From: Myroides pelagicus
GTDB lineage: Bacteria; Bacteroidota; Bacteroidia; Flavobacteriales; Flavobacteriaceae
Assembly (NCBI RefSeq): GCF_009711055.1
Contig: NZ_WMJY01000009.1
Location: 47,263-111,262 of the forward strand
Length of the DNA stretch: 64,000 nucleotides
Direction of reading: 5' to 3'
Part shown: positions 8,039 through 17,407 of the stretch, one piece after another
How the letters are laid out: every line of letters begins with the position of its first letter
How positions within the stretch are numbered: position 1 is the stretch's first letter
Notes under the pieces: model-generated
Databases searched by the model: none
Told to the model about the DNA's origin: nothing
The model's input: the letters and a program-made list of their open reading frames with translations, nothing else
Program-made: the position numbers and the translations under genes

Positions 8039-9718
8039 ATGAAAGAGATAAAGAATACTACGAGAACGAGAGCACAGGTATCGTCAGCAGCAGTGGAACG
8101 CATGTATATTACTATGCGCCATTTGTTCAATAGAGGGTTTTATAAACCGATGGGCGTTTCAGGAGATACCTTGAGAGAAGCCCTATTAGAGTTACGTCCA
8201 GAAATTTACGGATCTATTGCAGAAGAAAAAGTAGAACTTAATGGACTTCTTTATGTAATAGAGCGCTTACCAGTAGGTATAGAAGAATGCAGATACATTA
8301 ACTTAACGTCTGATGAGGGTTATTCATTCTCTCATTTTAAAGCGATCGTTCCTCCTAAAAGGAGAAGGAATTGCTACCGCATAGACGATGAGCAAATGAA
8401 TATTGAAATTACCAGAGGTAGATCTGATATTTATGATGTTCTAACTCACTTAACATTCATCTTTGTTGAATCACATAAAATAAAAGACAAAGTATTGATC
8501 GATGAAAATGGTAAAGTAACAAGAGATTGGAGGAAAATAGAAGCAGCAGCTAAGAAAAGAGAACCATTAGAGCTAGAAGAAAAAGAAATAGTGATTTCTC
8601 ATATGTCTAATGTACTTGGTCGTTCTTTTGTTGAAGTACTAGATATCTACAATAAATTTGCCGTACCAGAAAACGCTGATCGCTTCCTTGACGTCATTTA
8701 TTGGTTAGGAAAACTAGCTATCGAAGAGGAAATTAGCAATGAAAAACGCACGATTACTTTCAGCCCATTACTAAGAGAACGCTTAGGACATCATATCTAT
8801 GGTGAAATCTGGTCTGATAGAATTAAAAGAGTTTTAGAATCTAAAGGTTTATTAGATCGACCAATTCACATAATAAGTGCAAATATGCACAGTGTGATGA
8901 ATTCAATATTTGCTTCTGCTGTAATGAAAGGACAAATTGACAGCAAGAATGAATTGGCTATCTATGAAGAATTGAGTAAGCCCGAAAACAGCGATTTACG
9001 TCAACAAGTTAAAGAAAAAGCTGAACGCGAAGGCATGACCTTTCTATTAGATGAATCGGGTACTAATATTGATATACAAATATTCGATACAGCAAAAATA
9101 GACTTCAAAAAGACAAGCTTCAACAAAGCCAATATTGAAGGTGAATTTCCTGTGTTAATCGTTATGGACTATGCCTTTGGAGAACAAGCTTATGAAACAA
9201 TTGATGAATTGTTAAAACCTTACCTTAAGTCCACTAAGATAAATGTACAGTCTGTCTCTATCATGGGGAAAGCTGGTATTTTAGTAGGAGGTAAAGGAGA
9301 TATTATGATTCCGTTTGCACATATCAATGAAGGAACGGGTGACAACTATCCTTTTGACAACGAATTGACTGTAGATATGTTTAAAGAAAATGATATCCCT
9401 GTCTTTGGAGGAACAATGGTAACTGTGTTGGGGACATCATTACAAAATAAAGATTTGTTGAAATTCTTCCACGATTCAACCTGGGGAGTAATTGGGCTTG
9501 AAATGGAAGGTGCACACTACCAAAAAGCTATTCAATCTGCTTCTAAAATTAGAAAGAGTATTAATCCAGACGTAAAAGTTAGATATGCTTACTACGCCTC
9601 TGATAACCCATTAGAAACAGGGAGTACACTAGCCTCTGGAGGATTGGGAACTACAGGAGTAAAACCAACTTATTTAATTACCATTAAAATTCTAGAACAA
9701 ATCTTCAACATAAAATAA
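8039..9718 (+). CDS. Nucleoside-phosphorylase-like protein (DUF6909-type)
   Basis: This 559-residue protein matches, from memory, a Bacteroidota family of unknown function (DUF6909). The N-terminal half, to about residue 370, has no motif I recognise. The C-terminal part looks like a nucleoside phosphorylase/MTAN fold. It has a glycine-rich MGKAGILVGGKGDI followed by MIPFAHINEGTG, then LEMEGA at 487-492, where these enzymes bind ribose, then SD at 521-522, where they keep the catalytic aspartate. No signal peptide is visible, so it should be cytoplasmic. It is the last gene of the M23-GH3 operon and is followed by a strong terminator. The phosphorylase assignment is inference from motif order. 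Confidence 0.8.
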   Translation: MKEIKNTTRTRAQVSSAAVERMYITMRHLFNRGFYKPMGVSGDTLREALLELRPEIYGSIAEEKVELNGLLYVIERLPVGIEECRYINLTSDEGYSFSHFKAIVPPKRRRNCYRIDDEQMNIEITRGRSDIYDVLTHLTFIFVESHKIKDKVLIDENGKVTRDWRKIEAAAKKREPLELEEKEIVISHMSNVLGRSFVEVLDIYNKFAVPENADRFLDVIYWLGKLAIEEEISNEKRTITFSPLLRERLGHHIYGEIWSDRIKRVLESKGLLDRPIHIISANMHSVMNSIFASAVMKGQIDSKNELAIYEELSKPENSDLRQQVKEKAEREGMTFLLDESGTNIDIQIFDTAKIDFKKTSFNKANIEGEFPVLIVMDYAFGEQAYETIDELLKPYLKSTKINVQSVSIMGKAGILVGGKGDIMIPFAHINEGTGDNYPFDNELTVDMFKENDIPVFGGTMVTVLGTSLQNKDLLKFFHDSTWGVIGLEMEGAHYQKAIQSASKIRKSINPDVKVRYAYYASDNPLETGSTLASGGLGTTGVKPTYLITIKILEQIFNIK

Positions 9719-9735
9719 GAAGCTTTTAATATAAT

Positions 9736-9769
9736 AAAAAGCCTAAGCAATATCTGCTTAGGCTTTTTC
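9736..9769 (+). terminator. Strong terminator after the phosphorylase-like gene
   Basis: A perfect 14-bp stem (AAAAAGCCTAAGCA pairing with TGCTTAGGCTTTTT) has a 5-base loop. Confidence 0.9.
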
Positions 9770-9817
9770 TATTATAAATTTAATAGTATTTTTAAGCTCT
9801 TAGAAAAGCAGATACAA

Positions 9818-10366
9818 ATGAATATCATTCCTACACCAATAAATAATTGTTTAATTATAGAGCCTAAAGTCTTTCACGACGAAAGAGGATACTTCTTTGA
9901 AAGCTTTAATAACGTTGTATTTACCAATGAGACAGGAATAGAAGTCAGTTTTATACAAGATAATCAATCGCTATCGACCAAAGGTGTGTTAAGAGGTCTT
10001 CACTATCAGCGAGGAGAATTTCAACAAGCTAAACTAGTTCGCGTCATCGAAGGAGAAGTATTGGATGTTGTTGTTGATTTAAGAAAAGACTCAAACTCTT
10101 ACGGAAAAACATTTACACAGACCTTATCTGATACTAACTTTAAGCAAGTTTATATTCCTAGAGGTTGTGCACATGGTTTTTTGGTTAAAAGTGATCGAGC
10201 AATATTCGCTTATAAATGTGATAACTTATACAACAAGGAATCAGAAGGAGGTATCCTATACAATGATCCTTTTTTGAATATTGATTGGGAATACGATTTA
10301 GACAAGGTTATTGTCTCTGACAAAGATAAAATCTTACCATTATTTGAAAATGCTTTACCTTTATGA
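9818..10366 (+). CDS. rfbC: dTDP-4-dehydrorhamnose 3,5-epimerase
   Basis: RfbC/RmlC epimerises dTDP-4-keto-6-deoxyglucose at C3 and C5 on the way to dTDP-L-rhamnose for surface polysaccharide. The 182 residues are typical in length. They carry FHDERGYFFESFN, the catalytic-histidine segment GVLRGLHYQ, VVDLRKDS and the second active-site segment IPRGCAHGFLV. It overlaps rfbD by 4 bases (ATGA), so the two are translationally coupled. rfbA and rfbB are not in the window. Confidence 0.95.
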   Translation: MNIIPTPINNCLIIEPKVFHDERGYFFESFNNVVFTNETGIEVSFIQDNQSLSTKGVLRGLHYQRGEFQQAKLVRVIEGEVLDVVVDLRKDSNSYGKTFTQTLSDTNFKQVYIPRGCAHGFLVKSDRAIFAYKCDNLYNKESEGGILYNDPFLNIDWEYDLDKVIVSDKDKILPLFENALPL

Positions 10367-11133
10367 AAAAAGTACTCGTAACAGGAGCAAACGGACAAGT
10401 TGGTCAATGTCTTCAAACAATTCAAGAAGAACATCCACTGATTGCGTTTACATTTGCTAGTTCAAAGGATTTAGACATTACTAATCCCTCTCAAATAGAA
10501 AAAAGCTTTAAGGAAGGGCAATTTGACTATTGCATAAATCTAGCTGCCTATACGGCAGTTGATCGAGCAGAAGATGAAAAAGAAACTGCCTATCAGATCA
10601 ATGCTGAAGCAGTAAAATCGTTAGCTGAATATTGTCAGCAATTTAATGTCATACTCGTGCATTTATCAACTGACTTTGTATTTGATGGACTAAAAACCAC
10701 ACCATATCTAATCTCAGATCAGCCTAACCCAATAAATATTTATGGTGATTCTAAACTAAAAGGAGAACAGTATATACAAGCTTGTTTAAGCACCTATTAC
10801 ATTATTAGGACATCATGGGTTTACTCAGACTTTGGACAAAACTTTAAAAAGACAATGTTACGATTAGCTGAATCACAAAAACAAATTAATGTCGTTAATG
10901 ATCAAATTGGTTGTCCTACTCATGCACTTGATTTAGTTCGATACATCCTTTCCTTAATCTTAACAGAACAATCATATGGGCTATATCACTTTAGTGGAGA
11001 GAAAATTTGTACTTGGTACGATTTTGCAGTAGATATATTTAAAGCTAATCACATTGAAGTACAAGTTAACCCTATTTCTACAGGTGCCTACCCTACAAAG
11101 GCTGTACGTCCAAAATATAGTGTATTGCGTTAA
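10363..11133 (+). CDS. rfbD: dTDP-4-dehydrorhamnose reductase, C-terminus short
   Basis: RfbD reduces dTDP-4-dehydrorhamnose to dTDP-L-rhamnose with NAD(P)H. The extended SDR features are present: TGANGQVGQ near the N-terminus, NLAAYTAVDRAE, the STDFVFDG segment and the YGDSKLKGE catalytic YxxxK. The protein has 256 residues, whereas family members usually have about 280-300. It stops right after RPKYSVLR, where homologues go on for about 30 residues through a helix with a WKDSL-like motif. No continuation is seen in other frames, so the C-terminus looks lost. The stop codon begins a short direct repeat that recurs after the next gene. Confidence 0.9.
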   Translation: MKKVLVTGANGQVGQCLQTIQEEHPLIAFTFASSKDLDITNPSQIEKSFKEGQFDYCINLAAYTAVDRAEDEKETAYQINAEAVKSLAEYCQQFNVILVHLSTDFVFDGLKTTPYLISDQPNPINIYGDSKLKGEQYIQACLSTYYIIRTSWVYSDFGQNFKKTMLRLAESQKQINVVNDQIGCPTHALDLVRYILSLILTEQSYGLYHFSGEKICTWYDFAVDIFKANHIEVQVNPISTGAYPTKAVRPKYSVLR

Positions 11134-11150
11134 TCTGTATTCGAATTCTT
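11131..11150 (+). repeat. Short direct repeat, copy 1
   Basis: TAATCTGTATTCGAATTCTT starts at the rfbD stop codon. It matches copy 2 (12235-12253) except for one extra G. Confidence 0.6.
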
Positions 11151-11253
11151 AATTATAAATACACGAAATAATAAGCAGTTACTAAAATAGACATTATCAT
11201 TAAGTCAATTATGCTAAAAGATAATTAACTTAGCGTTTAAAATAAAGAGAGAA

Positions 11254-12237
11254 ATGAAACGTATTCTAATTACAGGAGCAGCAGGTTTTTTAGGATCACA
11301 TTTATGTGATCGATTTATATCAGAAGGATACCATGTTATCGGCATGGACAATCTAATTACAGGAGACCTTAAAAACATAGAGCACCTTTTTCACTTAGAT
11401 CGCTTTGAGTTTTATCATCACGATGTTACCAAATTCGTACATATACCAGGGCAATTAGACTATATACTACATTTTGCTTCACCAGCAAGCCCTATTGATT
11501 ACCTAAAAATTCCTATTCAAACCCTAAAAGTTGGATCATTAGGCACACATAATCTATTGGGTCTTGCCCGTGTTAAAAATGCGCGTATTTTGATTGCCTC
11601 AACTTCCGAGATTTATGGAGATCCATTGGTTCACCCACAAACAGAAGAATACTACGGAAATGTTAATACAATTGGCCCAAGAGGAGTTTATGATGAGGCT
11701 AAAAGATTCCAAGAGTCTATCACAATGGCATATCATACCTTCCATGGCGTTGAGACAAGAATTGTACGTATCTTCAATACGTATGGTCCACGCATGCGTC
11801 TAAATGATGGTCGCGTTATTCCTGCTTTTATTGGTCAAGCCCTACGAGGTGAAGATCTTACCGTATTTGGTGATGGTGGTCAAACACGTTCATTCTGTTA
11901 TGTTGATGATCAAGTAGAAGGAATTTATAGATTATTGCTTTCAGACTATCACCTTCCAGTCAATATTGGAAATCCAGATGAAATCTCTATTCTTGATTTT
12001 GCTAAAGAAATTATAGCCTTAACTAAAACTGAACAAAAAGTAATTTACAAAGATTTGCCAATAAATGATCCTATGCAACGTTGTCCAGATATCACTAAGG
12101 CAAAAAATATTTTAGGATGGGAACCTAAAGTTGGTAGAGCTGAAGGAATGCAAAAAACATTTGAATATTTCAAAGCTTTTACTGATAATGATTTACTTAA
12201 AGAAGAGCACAAAGACTTCAGTAAATTTATTTATTAA
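11254..12237 (+). CDS. UDP-glucuronate decarboxylase (UDP-xylose synthase)
   Basis: This extended SDR enzyme converts UDP-glucuronate to UDP-xylose with bound NAD. The 327 residues show [13 protein letters not shown] near the N-terminus, [13 protein letters not shown], the STSEIYGDP segment, the catalytic YDEAK and [10 protein letters not shown]. They also show the UXS-type DDGR-like [11 protein letters not shown] and [14 protein letters not shown]. It probably feeds the same surface polysaccharide as rfbC/rfbD. It is separated from rfbD by 120 bases and is bracketed by short direct repeats, so it may be a later arrival. Confidence 0.9.
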   Translation: MKRILITGAAGFLGSHLCDRFISEGYHVIGMDNLITGDLKNIEHLFHLDRFEFYHHDVTKFVHIPGQLDYILHFASPASPIDYLKIPIQTLKVGSLGTHNLLGLARVKNARILIASTSEIYGDPLVHPQTEEYYGNVNTIGPRGVYDEAKRFQESITMAYHTFHGVETRIVRIFNTYGPRMRLNDGRVIPAFIGQALRGEDLTVFGDGGQTRSFCYVDDQVEGIYRLLLSDYHLPVNIGNPDEISILDFAKEIIALTKTEQKVIYKDLPINDPMQRCPDITKAKNILGWEPKVGRAEGMQKTFEYFKAFTDNDLLKEEHKDFSKFIY

Positions 12238-12253
12238 TCTGTATTCAATTCTT
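12235..12253 (+). repeat. Short direct repeat, copy 2
   Basis: TAATCTGTATTCAATTCTT starts at the stop codon of the UDP-xylose synthase gene and repeats the 11131-11150 sequence with one base deleted. Confidence 0.6.
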
Positions 12254-12285
12254 CATTTAATAAAGAAAGTTTAATAACGATATAT

Positions 12286-12315
12286 AAGGCATTGGGTAAC
12301 TAATGCCTTTTTTAT
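12286..12315 (+). terminator. Terminator after the UDP-xylose synthase gene
   Basis: AAGGCATT pairs with AATGCCTT over an 8-base loop and a T run follows. Confidence 0.8.
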
Positions 12316-12339
12316 TTGTATGCTCTTTTTATAGTTGTC

Positions 12340-12370
12340 AAAATAGGTTATTTTTGACCCTTAAATAACA
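12340..12370 (+). promoter_or_regulatory. purD promoter with TATTTTTG box
   Basis: TATTTTTG (12349-12356) matches TAnnTTTG and lies 27 bases before purD. The surrounding block AAAATAGGTTATTTTTGAC, followed by TAAATAAC, recurs almost unchanged at 18063-18091. Confidence 0.55.
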
Positions 12371-12383
12371 AACAGCACAATTA

Positions 12384-13655
12384 ATGAAAATTTTATTATT
12401 AGGTTCAGGTGGACGCGAACACGCGTTAGCCTGGAAAATGCTCCAAAGCAATAAATGTAAGGAGTTGTTTGTAGCTCCTGGAAATGCAGGAACAGCAAAA
12501 ATAGCAACAAACTTATCACTTAATCCAAATGATTTTGAAGCAGTTAAATCTACCGTTTTAGAAAAGAATATCGATATGGTCGTTGTTGGCCCTGAAGATC
12601 CTTTAGTAAAAGGTATTGTTGACTTCTTTAAACAAGATAGTGATATCAAACATATTCCCGTAATTGGTCCTTCAATGAAAGGAGCTCAATTAGAGGGAAG
12701 TAAGGATTTTGCAAAAGAGTTCTTATTTAAACACAATATTCCTACAGCTGCGTATCAAAGCTTTACCAAAGATACTGTTGAAGCTGGAAAAGCATTTTTA
12801 GAGACATTAAAAGCTCCTTACGTACTAAAAGCTGATGGATTAGCTGCCGGTAAAGGTGTTGTGATCTTAGAAGATATTAATGAAGCTAAAGCTGAATTAG
12901 AAAATATGCTTGTAGACGCTAAGTTTGGAGACGCAAGCTCTAAAGTAGTTATCGAAGAATTCTTATCTGGTATTGAACTTAGTTGTTTCGTTTTGACAGA
13001 CGGAAAATCATATAAACTATTACCTACTGCAAAAGATTACAAACGTATAGGAGAAGGAGATAAAGGTCTTAATACCGGAGGTATGGGGGCTGTATCACCT
13101 GTTCCTTTTGCAACAGAAGACTTCCTTAAAAAAGTAGAAGAGCGTGTTGTTATTCCTACGGTAAAAGGATTACAAGAAGACAATCTAGACTTTAAAGGTT
13201 TTGTATTTATTGGGCTTATTAAAGTAGGTGATGACCCCTATGTAATTGAATACAACGTTCGTATGGGAGATCCAGAGACTGAAGTAGTTATGCCAAGAGT
13301 AAAAACAGACTTAGTAGAGCTTTTTCAAGCTGTAGCTAACGAAACTTTAAACACAATGGATATTGAATTAGACGAACGCACTGCTACTACGGTAATGTTA
13401 GTATCGGGTGGTTATCCAGAAGACTACGAAAAAGGAAAAATAATCACTGGAATTGAAGATGTGAAAGATTCGATAGTGTTCCATGCAGGTACTGCACTTA
13501 AAGATGGTGAAATAGTGACAAATGGAGGTCGTGTATTAGCAGTTACTTCGTATGGAGATAGTTACAATCAAGCACTAAAAAAATCTTATCAAAACATAGA
13601 TAAACTAAATTTTGATAAGATTTACTATCGTAAAGATATAGGTTTCGATCTTTAA
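12384..13655 (+). CDS. purD: Phosphoribosylamine-glycine ligase
   Basis: PurD joins glycine to 5-phosphoribosylamine with ATP, the second step of purine synthesis. The 423 residues are a normal length for this ATP-grasp enzyme. The N-terminal LLLGSGGREHALAWK, GPEDPLVKGI, the nucleotide-binding KADGLAAGKGVVI, the metal-binding EYNVRMGDPETE and LNTGGMGAVSP are all intact. It is monocistronic, with a downstream converging small gene only 7 bases away. Confidence 0.97.
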   Translation: MKILLLGSGGREHALAWKMLQSNKCKELFVAPGNAGTAKIATNLSLNPNDFEAVKSTVLEKNIDMVVVGPEDPLVKGIVDFFKQDSDIKHIPVIGPSMKGAQLEGSKDFAKEFLFKHNIPTAAYQSFTKDTVEAGKAFLETLKAPYVLKADGLAAGKGVVILEDINEAKAELENMLVDAKFGDASSKVVIEEFLSGIELSCFVLTDGKSYKLLPTAKDYKRIGEGDKGLNTGGMGAVSPVPFATEDFLKKVEERVVIPTVKGLQEDNLDFKGFVFIGLIKVGDDPYVIEYNVRMGDPETEVVMPRVKTDLVELFQAVANETLNTMDIELDERTATTVMLVSGGYPEDYEKGKIITGIEDVKDSIVFHAGTALKDGEIVTNGGRVLAVTSYGDSYNQALKKSYQNIDKLNFDKIYYRKDIGFDL

Positions 13656-13662
13656 GAAACTA

Positions 13663-13893
13663 CTATTTTAAAAATGAGTGGGCTGTAGTGTCTTGGTTAT
13701 CCTCATTATTTGCTTTGAATATTTGAAGTTGTTTTAACCAATATACAAGGAAATAACATGTAATAAGGATAAATACCCAAGTTAGAATATTTGCAGTCCA
13801 CCAATTTTTAAGCTCTAATTTCGCGAAAAAATCCATCGGTAAGAAAAGAACTTTTTCGAAAAGGAATCCTATTCCGTTAAAAAATGAAGTCAT
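13663..13893 (-). CDS. DUF6341-type small membrane protein
   Basis: This is a 76-residue protein with one clear transmembrane segment (about 35-53, ILTWVFILITCYFLVYWL), preceded by an amphipathic, aromatic N-terminal part with an LELKNWWTANI motif. From memory this is the flavobacterial DUF6341 family, usually found between purD and upp next to a DUF6427 protein, as here. Such proteins are sometimes mislabelled uracil phosphoribosyltransferase because of that position; no enzyme fold is present. Function unknown. Confidence 0.75.
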   Translation of the reverse strand: MTSFFNGIGFLFEKVLFLPMDFFAKLELKNWWTANILTWVFILITCYFLVYWLKQLQIFKANNEDNQDTTAHSFLK

Positions 13894-14004
13894 AATACTT
13901 TATTTTTAAATTAAATAAATTATTTATTAATCCGTTTATATAAGTTACTGGAAAAAATAGTATTCAAATAACCTATACTAGGTACAAAAATATAAAATAT
14001 ATAA

Positions 14005-14943
14005 ATGTTAGCAAGTATTTTTAGCAAAACAAAGCCGATTAATTATATCATTCTGACTCTATTAGTAGTGATATGCTATTCTTTGTTCCAATTAAGCAAT
14101 GGAGAATCCGTGGATATTACATTCTACGAAGTGGCAAAAAGGTTTCTTTTTCTACTCTTATTCCTTTTAATGATGGTGCTTTCACAATTCATCGTCGCTA
14201 AGAATAGACTAGTCAATGACAACGCTTATGTTCCTCTATTATTTGTGTCTTTCATATTGTTTTTTCCGTCAACTTTTACGGAAGGAAGGATTATTATCTC
14301 AGCCTATTTCATCATGCTTGCGTTGAGACGTATTTTCTCCTTACACTCTAATACTCATTCAAAAGAAAAGATTTTTGATGCATCCTTATGGATACTCGTA
14401 GCCTCATTATTTCATTTTTGGAGTATTTTATACTTGATTCTTTTATTCTTTGCTATTATTTTCTTTGTTGCGAAAGATTATAAGAATTGGATTATACCGT
14501 TATTAGCCTTCTTTACAGTATTTATCGGTCTTACTATTTACTTATTAGTCAATGATATGACCTATCTAGAGTGGTTAACTAAGAAACTACAAGTGAGTTT
14601 AAATTTCATGTATTTCGAAAATACCTACCAAAACATTGCTCTCGCTGTCTTTTCTTCTATAGCCGTATTATTCTTTCTGTCAGAAGCAATTGACATTAAA
14701 AACAAAGCGTATAATATGCAAAGCACCTACAAGAAAATGATTTTGTGTTTCCTCATAGGTGTCGCAATTTTTGTTGTATCTCCAGAAAAAAGTAATGGAG
14801 TTCTTTTATTTACTTTCTTCCCTCTAGCAGTACTAGGCACTAAACACATCGAAGGCATTAAGCAAAAATGGAGAAAAGAGATTATACTAACGAGTATTTT
14901 CTTACTGGGATTATTCTTCTATGGAGCTCAACTATTTTTATAG
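14005..14943 (+). CDS. DUF6427-type multi-spanning membrane protein
   Basis: The 312-residue protein is largely hydrophobic, with about eight to nine predicted membrane spans. It starts MLASIFSKTKPINYI, typical of the flavobacterial DUF6427 family next to upp. No catalytic motif is visible and the function is unknown. Its last 6 bases overlap the 3' end of the convergent upp gene. It shares a divergent intergenic region with the DUF6341 gene. Confidence 0.8.
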   Translation: MLASIFSKTKPINYIILTLLVVICYSLFQLSNGESVDITFYEVAKRFLFLLLFLLMMVLSQFIVAKNRLVNDNAYVPLLFVSFILFFPSTFTEGRIIISAYFIMLALRRIFSLHSNTHSKEKIFDASLWILVASLFHFWSILYLILLFFAIIFFVAKDYKNWIIPLLAFFTVFIGLTIYLLVNDMTYLEWLTKKLQVSLNFMYFENTYQNIALAVFSSIAVLFFLSEAIDIKNKAYNMQSTYKKMILCFLIGVAIFVVSPEKSNGVLLFTFFPLAVLGTKHIEGIKQKWRKEIILTSIFLLGLFFYGAQLFL

Positions 14944-15591
14944 TTTATGTCCATAAGCTAGATCTCCAGCATCTCCTAAACCAGGAACAATGTAATTGTG
15001 ATCATCTAATTTATCATCTAGTGTCGCTACCCATAAGTGAATATGATCTGGTAACTGCTCTTCCAAAAGCTTCACACCTTCTGGGGCAGCAATTACTACA
15101 GCTATGTGCATTTCTTTCGGCGTTTCTTCTGTTAGCAATTTATTGATTACAGCTACTAGTGACTGACCGGTCGCTAACATAGGGTCAATCAAAATCATAA
15201 TCTTGTCTTGAAACGAAGGAGCTGCTTGGTACTCTACCAATATTTCACTCGCTTCTCCGTGCTTTCCATGACGTCTATAAGCAGATACAAATCCGTTTTC
15301 TGCATTGTCAAAGAAATTCATGAAACCTGTGTGTAGTGCTAAACCCGCACGCAAAATAGAACATAAAACTACTGGGTCTTTAACACAAGTAGTTTCTTTC
15401 ACACCCAAAGGTGTCTGTACAGATAAGTCTCGGTATTCTAAAGTTTTGCTTAACTCATAAGCCATAATTTCACCGATACGCTCAATGTTTTTGCGAAAAC
15501 GCATACTATCCTTTTGGATATTTACATCGCGTAGTTGAGCTAAAAAGTGATTTAGAATACTGTTTTCTGCTGAAATATAATGAATTTTCAT
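14938..15591 (-). CDS. upp: Uracil phosphoribosyltransferase
   Basis: Upp makes UMP from uracil and PRPP for pyrimidine salvage. The 217 residues include LCSILRAGLALHTGF and the PRPP-binding motif IMILIDPMLATGQSLV. The C-terminal uracil-binding part ends YIVPGLGDAGDLAYG, which is diagnostic for Upp. The N-terminus MKIHYISAENS is consistent with family members. It is convergent with and overlaps the DUF6427 gene, and divergent from the DUF4254 gene. Confidence 0.95.
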   Translation of the reverse strand: MKIHYISAENSILNHFLAQLRDVNIQKDSMRFRKNIERIGEIMAYELSKTLEYRDLSVQTPLGVKETTCVKDPVVLCSILRAGLALHTGFMNFFDNAENGFVSAYRRHGKHGEASEILVEYQAAPSFQDKIMILIDPMLATGQSLVAVINKLLTEETPKEMHIAVVIAAPEGVKLLEEQLPDHIHLWVATLDDKLDDHNYIVPGLGDAGDLAYGHKL

Positions 15592-15625
15592 AGGAGTATA
15601 ATTAGTACCATAAAAGTATAAAAAC

Positions 15626-15633
15626 TATATTTG
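15626..15633 (+). promoter_or_regulatory. -7 box before the DUF4254 gene
   Basis: TATATTTG matches TAnnTTTG and lies 17 bases before the start codon. Confidence 0.5.
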
Positions 15634-15650
15634 TAAATAAAATTATTATT

Positions 15651-16256
15651 ATGTTTTCAGAATTAGCATTCCCTATATTCGAAGAGAGTATTCGTGACTA
15701 TCATAAATTCGACAATGTAGATCAGCCAATTAACAATCCTTATCCAAAGGACGATATCAAACATTTATTATATCTTAAAAATTGGATTGACACAGTACAG
15801 TGGCACTTTGAGGATATTATCAGAGACCCTCAAATCGACCCAGCTTCTGCATTGACTTTAAAACGTCGCATCGATGCTTCTAACCAAGAAAGAACAGATA
15901 TGGTAGAATATATTGATAGCTATTTCCTTCAAAAATATCAAGATGTAACGATAAAAGACGGAGCTAAAATCAACTCTGAAAGTCCTGCTTGGGCGATTGA
16001 CCGTTACTCTATTTTAGCACTTAAGATCTATCACATGAATGAAGAGGCTACTAGAGCTGAGGCTACACAAGATCACAGAGATAAATGTCAAGCAAAACTT
16101 GATGTGCTATTAGAACAGAAGAAAGACTTATCTACTGCGATTGATGATCTTCTTAACGACATCGCTAGCGGGGAGAAGTACATGAAAGTTTATAAGCAAA
16201 TGAAAATGTACAATGATGAGGAACTAAATCCTGTATTGTATCAAAATAAAAAATAA
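15651..16256 (+). CDS. DUF4254 domain protein
   Basis: The 201-residue soluble, mostly helical protein carries the DUF4254 core (KNWIDTVQWHFEDIIRDP, then LKRRIDASNQERTDMVEYID). The function is unknown. In Bacteroidota it commonly sits next to a heptosyltransferase-like GT9 gene, as here, which hints at a role near LPS core synthesis (inference). A terminator separates it from the GT9 gene. Confidence 0.85.
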   Translation: MFSELAFPIFEESIRDYHKFDNVDQPINNPYPKDDIKHLLYLKNWIDTVQWHFEDIIRDPQIDPASALTLKRRIDASNQERTDMVEYIDSYFLQKYQDVTIKDGAKINSESPAWAIDRYSILALKIYHMNEEATRAEATQDHRDKCQAKLDVLLEQKKDLSTAIDDLLNDIASGEKYMKVYKQMKMYNDEELNPVLYQNKK

Positions 16257-16284
16257 TACATTTTGTATTCAATCATAAAGTCAT

Positions 16285-16320
16285 AAAAGCGTGAATCAAC
16301 TCTTCACGCTTTTTCTTTTT
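16285..16320 (+). terminator. Terminator after the DUF4254 gene
   Basis: AAAGCGTGAA pairs with TTCACGCTTT and is followed by T-rich sequence. Confidence 0.8.
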
Positions 16321-16343
16321 TGTTATTTAAATTGTGATTATTC

Positions 16344-17390
16344 GTGGCAGATTTAAAACATATAATAGTTTTTCGCCTATCGGCGATGGGTGATGTAGCA
16401 ATGACTGTTCCTGTATTACGTGCACTGACAGAACAACATCATAATATTCGAGTTACTGTAGTCTCTCGACCATTATTCAAACCTTTTTTTAAAGACCTTG
16501 ACCGCGTGGATTTCTTCTCTATAGACGTGAAGAAACGACATAAAGGATTTCAAGGCTTATTGAGGCTATTTACAGACCTTAGAAAGCTCAAAGTAGATTA
16601 CTTTGCAGATTTTCACAACGTTTTGAGATCAAGAATCGTCGGAACACTTTTTAAACTTGCAGGAGTAAAAGTAGCAACGCTAGACAAAGGAAGAGCTGGT
16701 AGAAAAGCGCTCACTAAACTTGAAAATAAAGTTTTTGAACCACTGCCTACCATGTTTGAAAATCACTGTAAAACCTTGTCAAAGCTGGGATTTACTGTTA
16801 GCTTAGAAAACCCTAAATTTCCTGCTCAAGAAAAACTAGTTTCTGAATTACTCCCTTTTACAGGTGAAAAAAATACTAAGTGGATTGGTATTGCCCCTTT
16901 TGCTCAATATAGCTCTAAGGTATACCCTTTGGATTTAATGCAAAATGTTATCGATACACTAGCTGAAAGAGAGAAATCAACAATCCTGCTGTTTGGTGGT
17001 GGAGAGAAAGAAATTGCTTTGTTAAATCAGTTAAAGAGAGATAATTATAACGTAATTGTAATGGCTGGAAAAGTAAAGTTAGAGGCTGAACTTAATTTAA
17101 TTCAGCACTTAGACTTAATGCTTTCCATGGATTCAGGTAATGCTCATATGGCAGCTATGTTAGGAGTAAAAGTTGTAACTTTATGGGGAGCAACTCATCC
17201 TTATGCAGGGTTCAGTCCATTCAATCAACCAATGTGTAACTGTATTACTGCCGATAGAGACCAATACCCACTATTACCTACTTCAATATTTGGAAACAAA
17301 GAAGTCGAAGGTTATGCTGATGTTATGAGAACTATCAAACCGGAAACCGTTTGCGAGAAAATTATCACTATTTTACAACAAGAAAATTAA
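16344..17390 (+). CDS. Glycosyltransferase family 9 (heptosyltransferase-like)
   Basis: The 348-residue GT-B enzyme should add a heptose or related sugar to the LPS core at the inner face of the membrane. It starts with the conserved FRLSAMGDVAMTVPVLRAL, carries FADFHNVLRSRI, and ends with the donor-site segment MLSMDSGNAHMAAMLGVKVVTLWGATHP. The start is a GTG at 16344; the next ATG would cut into the conserved first strand, so GTG is preferred. apt follows 18 bases downstream and is probably co-transcribed. Confidence 0.9.
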   Translation: MADLKHIIVFRLSAMGDVAMTVPVLRALTEQHHNIRVTVVSRPLFKPFFKDLDRVDFFSIDVKKRHKGFQGLLRLFTDLRKLKVDYFADFHNVLRSRIVGTLFKLAGVKVATLDKGRAGRKALTKLENKVFEPLPTMFENHCKTLSKLGFTVSLENPKFPAQEKLVSELLPFTGEKNTKWIGIAPFAQYSSKVYPLDLMQNVIDTLAEREKSTILLFGGGEKEIALLNQLKRDNYNVIVMAGKVKLEAELNLIQHLDLMLSMDSGNAHMAAMLGVKVVTLWGATHPYAGFSPFNQPMCNCITADRDQYPLLPTSIFGNKEVEGYADVMRTIKPETVCEKIITILQQEN

Positions 17391-17407
17391 TATAAATTGA
17401 CGATACA

